DNA of 33,384 nt, from assembly GCA_007695045.1 (NCBI GenBank), contig REEP01000027.1, forward strand, positions 1 to 33,384. The letters are read 5' to 3'. Of this stretch, positions 29,390 through 33,384 are shown in pieces; position 1 is the first letter of the stretch; every line of letters begins with the position of its first letter. This DNA is from Rhodospirillales bacterium (GTDB lineage: Bacteria; Pseudomonadota; Alphaproteobacteria; Rhodospirillales; Defluviicoccaceae). A program made the translations under genes and the position numbers. The notes under the pieces were generated by a model. The model was not told the origin of the DNA, searched no databases, and saw only the letters and a list, made by a program, of their open reading frames with translations.

Positions 29390-29936
29390 GGCTCAGGATG
29401 AGAGGAAACCCGTCCCGGTCGACGGCGCACAGTCCGCACAACCGTGCCGAACCGCCCTTGGAGCATGAGAACTGTCGACAGACCGACAAAATGTTGTGGC
29501 GTTCAACCGAAACAACCATGGTTTTGGCGTGCGATGCAACTGACTTCTGGATCCGGGAAAGTGCTGCCCGGCGCACGCGCTGCGCCCCGTGCCAAGCCCG
29601 ACGCTGCTGTCGCCGCGACGGGGCCGCTGTGCCGGATTCCCGGACGCACCCATTTGCGCCCGCTGTTCGGCTCTCATGCCAAAGGCTCTCGCAGCGGGCA
29701 GAATCGCGGCCATGTCAACGCCGCCTGCGACCATGCCCCGCAACGGGATGGCCGGTTGATTCGCCGGCGTGCCCGTCAAGCTCCTTGTCGCGCCGGGTTG
29801 CGCCGGGCACGCAGATCGGTCAAGAGATAGGCAGGCGGGTTCGGGTGCCGCGGGCTGGTGCCGACCTGACGGCGGGCTTGGTTTCCGCGCGGAGCGTGCG
29901 AGGACACGTTCGACACGGCTTGGTGGGAGATGAGCG
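29390..29936. other. Divergent intergenic region between kinase and mlaD
   Basis: A 547 bp stretch between two divergently oriented genes. Near the kinase start there are two perfect 10 bp palindromes, CTGTCGACAG (29472–29481) and AACCATGGTT (29514–29523), in the most AT-rich part (29460–29530), which is a likely promoter and operator zone. The rest (29560–29900) is GC-rich with frames that lack coding character. No NDUFA12-type gene, which I would have expected near mlaD–DUF2155 in related bacteria, was found. Confidence 0.45.
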
Positions 29937-30419
29937 GTGCAGCGACACGTCATCGAATCGGTGATGGGGGCCGTAGTCATTTTGGTGGCTGCGGGTTTTA
30001 CGTACATCGCGCTGGATACGGCCCGGGTCGGCACCCGCGCGGGCTACCCTGTCACGGCCGAATTTTTCCGGATCGGCGGGCTGACGGTGGGGAGCGACGT
30101 GCGTTTGAGCGGCATCAAGGTCGGCACCGTGTCGGAAACCCGTCTTGACCCGGACACCTTCGACGCGGTGGTGGTGATGATCATCGACCACGGCGTGTCG
30201 TTGCCGGAGGACACCGTGGCGGGCATCGAGAGTCAGGGCATCCTGGGCGGCAAGTATGTGCGGTTGCAGCCGGGCAGTGCCGAGGCGCGCATCGCCGCCG
30301 GCGGCCGCATCGAGAACACGCAGCCTTTCCGCTCCCTGGAAGATCAGGTGGGTGAAATCATCTTCCTTGCCACCACCCCGGCCGGCGACCGGGGAAACGC
30401 CGGACCGTCATCGCCATGA
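29937..30419 (+). CDS. mlaD: MlaD-family outer-membrane lipid asymmetry protein
   Basis: Periplasmic substrate-binding subunit of the Mla phospholipid transport system, anchored in the inner membrane. The 160-residue protein has one N-terminal membrane segment (about 8–26) after the typical IESVMGAVV opening, then the MCE domain with YPVTAEFFRIGGLTVGSDVRLSGIKVGTV and SQGILGGKYVRLQPG. The start is a GTG at 29937 with GGGAG about nine bases upstream. The stop overlaps the next gene's ATG (ATGA), so the two are translationally coupled. mlaE and mlaF are not adjacent and must lie elsewhere. Confidence 0.94.
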   Translation: MQRHVIESVMGAVVILVAAGFTYIALDTARVGTRAGYPVTAEFFRIGGLTVGSDVRLSGIKVGTVSETRLDPDTFDAVVVMIIDHGVSLPEDTVAGIESQGILGGKYVRLQPGSAEARIAAGGRIENTQPFRSLEDQVGEIIFLATTPAGDRGNAGPSSP

Positions 30420-30877
30420 CCCGAGCGGGGTCAAGCCGGCGTCGGCGGCCGGCGTGTCGGCGTCTCACCGGTCCCGGCGGGCTGCTGGCCGTCTTGCTGT
30501 CCGCCGTCGTGGCCGCGGGCGTGGTCGGTCTGGCGAGCCTGCCCGCCGCGGCGGACCCCTATCCCATCGCCGTGCTACGGACCCTGGACAAAGTCACCGC
30601 GCGGGTCGCCACCCTGGAAGTCCCTGTGGGCGAAGCCGTGGTGTTCGGCAGTCTGGACGTGCTGGTGCGCACCTGTCACCGTCGCCCTCCCGAGGAACCG
30701 CCGGAGTCGGCTGCGTTCCTGGAGGTGGAGGAGCATCTGCCGGGCGAGCCGCCGGCTCTCGTGTTTCGCGGCTGGATGTTCGCTTCAAGCCCTGCGGTGT
30801 CGGCCATGGACCACCCCGTTTACGACATCTGGGTGTTGGACTGCACCAGCACCCCCGCCAGCGCAGCCGACAACTGA
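30416..30877 (+). CDS. DUF2155 domain-containing exported protein
   Basis: Protein of 153 residues with a long cationic N-terminus and a signal peptide ending near LPAAADPYP, so it is probably periplasmic. The mature part is a DUF2155 domain: [48 protein letters not shown], then [26 protein letters not shown]. Two cysteines (in RTCHRR and WVLDC) could form a disulfide. Function is unknown. It overlaps mlaD by four bases (ATGA) and its last 58 bases overlap the tail of the opposite-strand aat gene. The association with mlaD and aat is a recurring one in alphaproteobacteria, from memory. Confidence 0.9.
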   Translation: MTRAGSSRRRRPACRRLTGPGGLLAVLLSAVVAAGVVGLASLPAAADPYPIAVLRTLDKVTARVATLEVPVGEAVVFGSLDVLVRTCHRRPPEEPPESAAFLEVEEHLPGEPPALVFRGWMFASSPAVSAMDHPVYDIWVLDCTSTPASAADN

Positions 30878-31506
30878 GGCGACTCGTCCGGCGGAAAGTA
30901 CGCCGCCCGGCCCACGGCATCCGCGAGACAATCCAGGTAGCGCGGCGCCGCAAGCTCCACCGCACCGAACTGGCGCAGATGATCGGTCACGAACTGGACG
31001 TCGAGCAGCACGAAGCCGCCCAGGCGCAGCCGCGCGATCAGGTGAACCAGGGCCACCTTGCTCGCGTCAGTGGTGGTCGAAAACATGCTCTCGCCAAAGA
31101 AGGCCGCGCCGAGAGCAACGCCGTAGAGACCGCCGACGAGATCTCCATCTTGCCAGACCTCGATGCTGTGGGCGAAGCCGAGCCGGTGCAGGTGGATGAA
31201 ACCTTGGAGAATCGCGTCGTTGATCCAGGTTTCGCTGCGCCCGGCCTCGGGCGATGCACAGGACTGCATGACCGGCTCGAACGCGGTGTCGGTGGTTATC
31301 CGAAACGCTGCCCGCCGAACCGTGCGGGCAAGCCGGCGCGGGACATGAAAGCCCTCGATCGGCAGCACGCCCCGCATTGACGGGGCCACCCAGTGCACCA
31401 CCGGATCGTCGCGATCCCGCGCCATCGGAAAGATGCCGAGCGCGTAGGCCCTCAGGATCAATTCCGGGGTCAGCCGCTGGCTCGCGCCGATGGCTCGTAT
31501 GCTCAT
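30820..31506 (-). CDS. aat: Leucyl/phenylalanyl-tRNA–protein transferase
   Basis: N-end-rule enzyme that adds Leu or Phe to proteins with N-terminal Arg or Lys, marking them for ClpS/ClpAP degradation. The 228-residue protein shows [60 protein letters not shown] and [11 protein letters not shown], the family signatures. The ATG at 31506 has GAGAG about eight bases upstream; the frame runs further upstream into aroQ but without family resemblance. The C-terminus SNTQMS is typical of the family, so the 58 bp antisense overlap with the DUF2155 gene is genuine. It lies 46 bp downstream of aroQ. Confidence 0.96.
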   Translation of the reverse strand: MSIRAIGASQRLTPELILRAYALGIFPMARDRDDPVVHWVAPSMRGVLPIEGFHVPRRLARTVRRAAFRITTDTAFEPVMQSCASPEAGRSETWINDAILQGFIHLHRLGFAHSIEVWQDGDLVGGLYGVALGAAFFGESMFSTTTDASKVALVHLIARLRLGGFVLLDVQFVTDHLRQFGAVELAAPRYLDCLADAVGRAAYFPPDESPQLSAALAGVLVQSNTQMS

Positions 31507-31552
31507 CCGACTCTCGTCCCGACCAAAGCTCCGCCCGACCGGCGTGGCGTTT

Positions 31553-32041
31553 TCAAGCTTGGTTCTCGCTTGGGCGCATTTCGGCGCGCCCCAATTGGTG
31601 GGCGGCCGCCTCCAGCGCGAGTTGGTAACCGAGGCCACCGAAACCGCAGATCACGCCGGTGGCCGCCATCGACACATAGGATTTGTGACGAAAAGGTTCC
31701 CGTCGAAAAACGTTCGACAAATGCACCTCGTAAACCGGCACGTCGAGCGACCGGAGCGCGTCGAGAATGGCAATCGAGGTGTGGGTGTACGCCCCGGCGT
31801 TCAGAATCAGGGCGGCAGCCTCGTCGCGGGCGCCCTGAATCCAGGTCACGATCTCACCCTCGACGTTGCTCTGACGGAAATCGATCGCAAGGCCGAGATC
31901 GGCCGCCCGGGCCACGCATGCGGCTTCGATATCGGCCAGGGTTTCCCGGCCGTAGATGTCGGTCTCGCGGCAGCCCAGGAGGTTGAGGTTGGGACCGTTG
32001 ATGATCATGACCGTGGGCAGATCCGTAGGCAGGCGTGGCAA
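31553..32041 (-). CDS. aroQ: Type II 3-dehydroquinate dehydratase
   Basis: Third step of the shikimate pathway: dehydrates 3-dehydroquinate to 3-dehydroshikimate as a dodecamer in the cytosol. It shows [49 protein letters not shown] and [20 protein letters not shown], matching the catalytic Tyr (DIYG), Asn and His segments. The start is uncertain: a TTG at 32041 has AAGGAG six bases upstream (162 residues); the ATG at 32008 (151 residues) has no ribosome-binding site and starts directly at the conserved strand; a GTG at 32044 is too close to the AAGGAG. It is upstream of aat on the same strand; accB and accC, often found between them, are absent. Confidence 0.93.
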   Translation of the reverse strand: MPRLPTDLPTVMIINGPNLNLLGCRETDIYGRETLADIEAACVARAADLGLAIDFRQSNVEGEIVTWIQGARDEAAALILNAGAYTHTSIAILDALRSLDVPVYEVHLSNVFRREPFRHKSYVSMAATGVICGFGGLGYQLALEAAAHQLGRAEMRPSENQA

Positions 32042-32111
32042 CACACTCTCCTTTGCGGCTTGATCGGCCAAAACTGGCCGCCGCGGCATGGCCGGCATGC
32101 ACCTCGTTACC

Positions 32112-32139
32112 TTGTGACAACGTCGGCTAAGACTATGTA
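32112..32139 (+). promoter_or_regulatory. Candidate promoter for the thiS–thiG gene
   Basis: TTGTGA (32112–32117) and TATGTA (32134–32139) are separated by 16 bp in the gap between divergent aroQ and the thiazole synthase gene. Transcription would start near 32147, leaving about 70 bases of leader. Both hexamers match consensus at four of six positions, so support is modest. No TPP riboswitch core is visible in this leader. Confidence 0.3.
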
Positions 32140-32217
32140 ACCGCTTGAGCCGGCGGAGACGAGGGTGCCGTGGATCCGTTTCGCCGGCGGCCCGGGCACG
32201 CGAACGAGAGGCAGATC

Positions 32218-33222
32218 ATGCAGATTACCATCAACGGCGAAAGCCGGACCTTCGAAGCCCCGATGACGGTGGCGCAACTGCTGGCCACCGTCGGCCTTGA
32301 CGCGCGCAAGGTCGCGGTGGAGCGGAATTTGGAGATCGTGCCCAAGTCCGGCTACCACGATATCGAGGTCGTGCCCGGCGACCGTCTGGAAATCGTCCAT
32401 TTCATCGGCGGCGGCGCTCCTGACACCGCCGAGGCGCCGGCAACGACCGCCCTGGACGACCCGCTGATCGTGGCCGGAACCGCGTACCGATCCCGGCTTC
32501 TGGTGGGTACCGGCAAATACAAGGATTTCGCCGAAACCGCCCGCGCCATCGAAGCCTCGGGGGCCGAAATCGTGACGGTGGCGGTGCGCCGGGTGAACGT
32601 CACCGATCCGAACCAGCCGATGCTGGTGGATTACGTGGACCCCCGCCGCTACACCTACCTCCCCAACACCGCCGGCTGCTTCACCGCCGCCGATGCGGTG
32701 CGCACCCTCAGGCTCGCCCGGGAGGCCGGCGGTTGGGACCTGGTCAAGCTGGAGGTGCTGGGCGATCAGAAGACCCTCTATCCCGACATGACTGAGACGC
32801 TGGCCGCCGCCGAGACCCTGATCGGCGAGGGGTTCAGGGTAATGGTCTACTGCTCCGACGACCCGATCCTGGCCAAACGCCTGGAGGAGATGGGCTGCGT
32901 GGCGATCATGCCGCTGGCGGCGCCCATCGGCTCCGGTCTCGGCGTGCAGAACCCGGTCAACATCCGCCTGATCGTGGAACAATCCGGCGTCCCGGTGTTG
33001 GTGGATGCCGGCGTCGGCACCGCGTCCGACGCCGCCATCGCCATGGAGATCGGCTGCGACGGCGTGCTGCTCAACACCGCCATTGCCGAAGCCAGGGACC
33101 CGATCCGGATGGCCCGGGCGATGAAGCTCGGGGTGGAGGCGGGCCGCCTCGCCTACCTCGCCGGGCGCATGCCGAAGAAGCGCTACGCCGACCCGTCCTC
33201 CCCGGTGGCCGGCCTGATTTGA
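32218..33222 (+). CDS. thiG: ThiS–ThiG fusion (sulfur carrier / thiazole synthase)
   Basis: Thiamine biosynthesis: ThiG makes the thiazole phosphate from 1-deoxy-D-xylulose 5-phosphate, dehydroglycine and sulfur carried as a thiocarboxylate on ThiS. Here both are one 334-residue chain. Residues 1–66 are ThiS-like ([22 protein letters not shown], then [14 protein letters not shown] with Gly64–66). A short Ala/Thr-rich linker leads to ThiG from about residue 81 ([20 protein letters not shown] with Schiff-base Lys177; [19 protein letters not shown]). The ATG at 32218 has GAGAGG upstream; an in-frame earlier start at 32170 would add an Arg-rich tail. In free ThiS the GG is the C-terminus that is thiocarboxylated, so the fusion needs cleavage or another sulfur route. 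ThiO, ThiF and ThiE genes are not adjacent. Confidence 0.95.
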   Translation: MQITINGESRTFEAPMTVAQLLATVGLDARKVAVERNLEIVPKSGYHDIEVVPGDRLEIVHFIGGGAPDTAEAPATTALDDPLIVAGTAYRSRLLVGTGKYKDFAETARAIEASGAEIVTVAVRRVNVTDPNQPMLVDYVDPRRYTYLPNTAGCFTAADAVRTLRLAREAGGWDLVKLEVLGDQKTLYPDMTETLAAAETLIGEGFRVMVYCSDDPILAKRLEEMGCVAIMPLAAPIGSGLGVQNPVNIRLIVEQSGVPVLVDAGVGTASDAAIAMEIGCDGVLLNTAIAEARDPIRMARAMKLGVEAGRLAYLAGRMPKKRYADPSSPVAGLI

Positions 33223-33224
33223 GT

Positions 33225-33240
33225 GCCGCCCGTGGGCGGC
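33225..33240. terminator. Hairpin between convergent thiG and cynS
   Basis: GCCGCCC-gt-GGGCGGC forms a strong GC stem two bases after the thiazole synthase stop and 22 bases beyond the stop of the opposite cyanase gene. There is no T-tract on either side, so it may be a stem-only terminator or an RNA-stabilising structure for both transcripts. Confidence 0.3.
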
Positions 33241-33262
33241 TCGCTTGAGGCGGCCGTCGCTC

Positions 33263-33384
33263 TCAATAGCGGCGGTAGGGCAGGAATTTGCCGTTCATGG
33301 TGATCTTGACGCGGTCCCCCTTGGGGTCTTCGACCCGCTCGATGTCCATGGAGAAGTCGATGGCGCTCATGATGCCGTCACCGA
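33263..33384 (-). CDS. cynS: Cyanate hydratase (cyanase), C-terminal part only
   Basis: Last 39 codons of a minus-strand gene that continues beyond the right edge. The translation starts [20 protein letters not shown] and ends [14 protein letters not shown] before a TGA, which matches the C-terminal domain of CynS, including the conserved serine in GDGI-x-SAI that contributes to the active site. Cyanase converts cyanate and bicarbonate to ammonia and carbon dioxide. The N-terminal helical domain and the start lie outside the window. Confidence 0.88.
   Translation of the reverse strand, partial: GDGIMSAIDFSMDIERVEDPKGDRVKITMNGKFLPYRRY

Noticed and set aside
29398-29964. Open frames in the kinase–mlaD gap as a hidden gene
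   Set aside because: Arg/Cys/Pro-rich translations with no ribosome-binding site and no family resemblance.
32042-32217. TPP riboswitch upstream of the thiazole synthase gene
   Set aside because: No CTGAGA or the conserved THI-box core is visible in the 176 bp leader; only a modest promoter candidate is present.

Overview
The window is a strongly GC-rich, gene-dense chromosomal segment. Gene content fits an alphaproteobacterium, probably of the Rhodospirillales type. The indicators are a CtaA/Cox15-type heme A synthase with a cytoplasmic FixLJ-like two-component pair, an mlaD–DUF2155 unit facing aat and aroQ, and a ThiS–ThiG fusion. The taxonomic call is inference from gene content; no rRNA or tRNA was seen.

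Layout. (1) Positions 1–5907 look like the edge of an exopolysaccharide/exosortase (PEP-CTERM) region: a GT4 glycosyltransferase cut by the left edge, an AsnB-type amidotransferase, and a convergent PrsT-like TPR lipoprotein. (2) Positions 6334–11914, minus strand, form a carbohydrate/acyl block: a glucose-1-dehydrogenase-like SDR directly downstream of a cytoplasmic GH15 glucan hydrolase, an AMP-forming acyl-CoA synthetase, and an unusual coiled-coil protein ending in a CBM26-like starch-binding module. (3) Positions 12128–22060, minus strand, are a housekeeping run: SWIM-SNF2 helicase, argH, purC, greA and carB. (4) Positions 22179–25400 are a small accessory patch: a DUF4926 protein preceded by an ORF fragment, a long leader with two abutting perfect palindromes, a succinate-semialdehyde dehydrogenase, a cluster of REP-like hairpins and an MgtC-family membrane protein. 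(5) Positions 25632–29389 hold heme A synthase overlapping tail-to-tail with a FixJ-like regulator, whose gene overlaps that of a triple-PAS histidine kinase. (6) Positions 29937–33384 hold mlaD–DUF2155 (plus) overlapping the tail of aat, which follows aroQ (minus), then the divergent thiS–thiG fusion and the C-terminal end of cyanase.

How the genes fit together. GH15 plus SDR would release glucose from alpha-glucan or trehalose and oxidise it to gluconolactone; the nearby starch-binding coiled-coil protein suggests a glycogen-associated theme (inference). carB and argH both serve arginine synthesis, and purC serves purine synthesis. The left-edge genes belong to envelope polysaccharide production.

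No complete undescribed defence or mobile system is evident. The most unusual items are the coiled-coil/starch-binding protein with an internal 60-residue duplication, the ThiS–ThiG fusion in which the carrier's C-terminal glycines are buried, the abutting palindromes upstream of gabD, and a multi-stem inverted-repeat element at 10908–10990.
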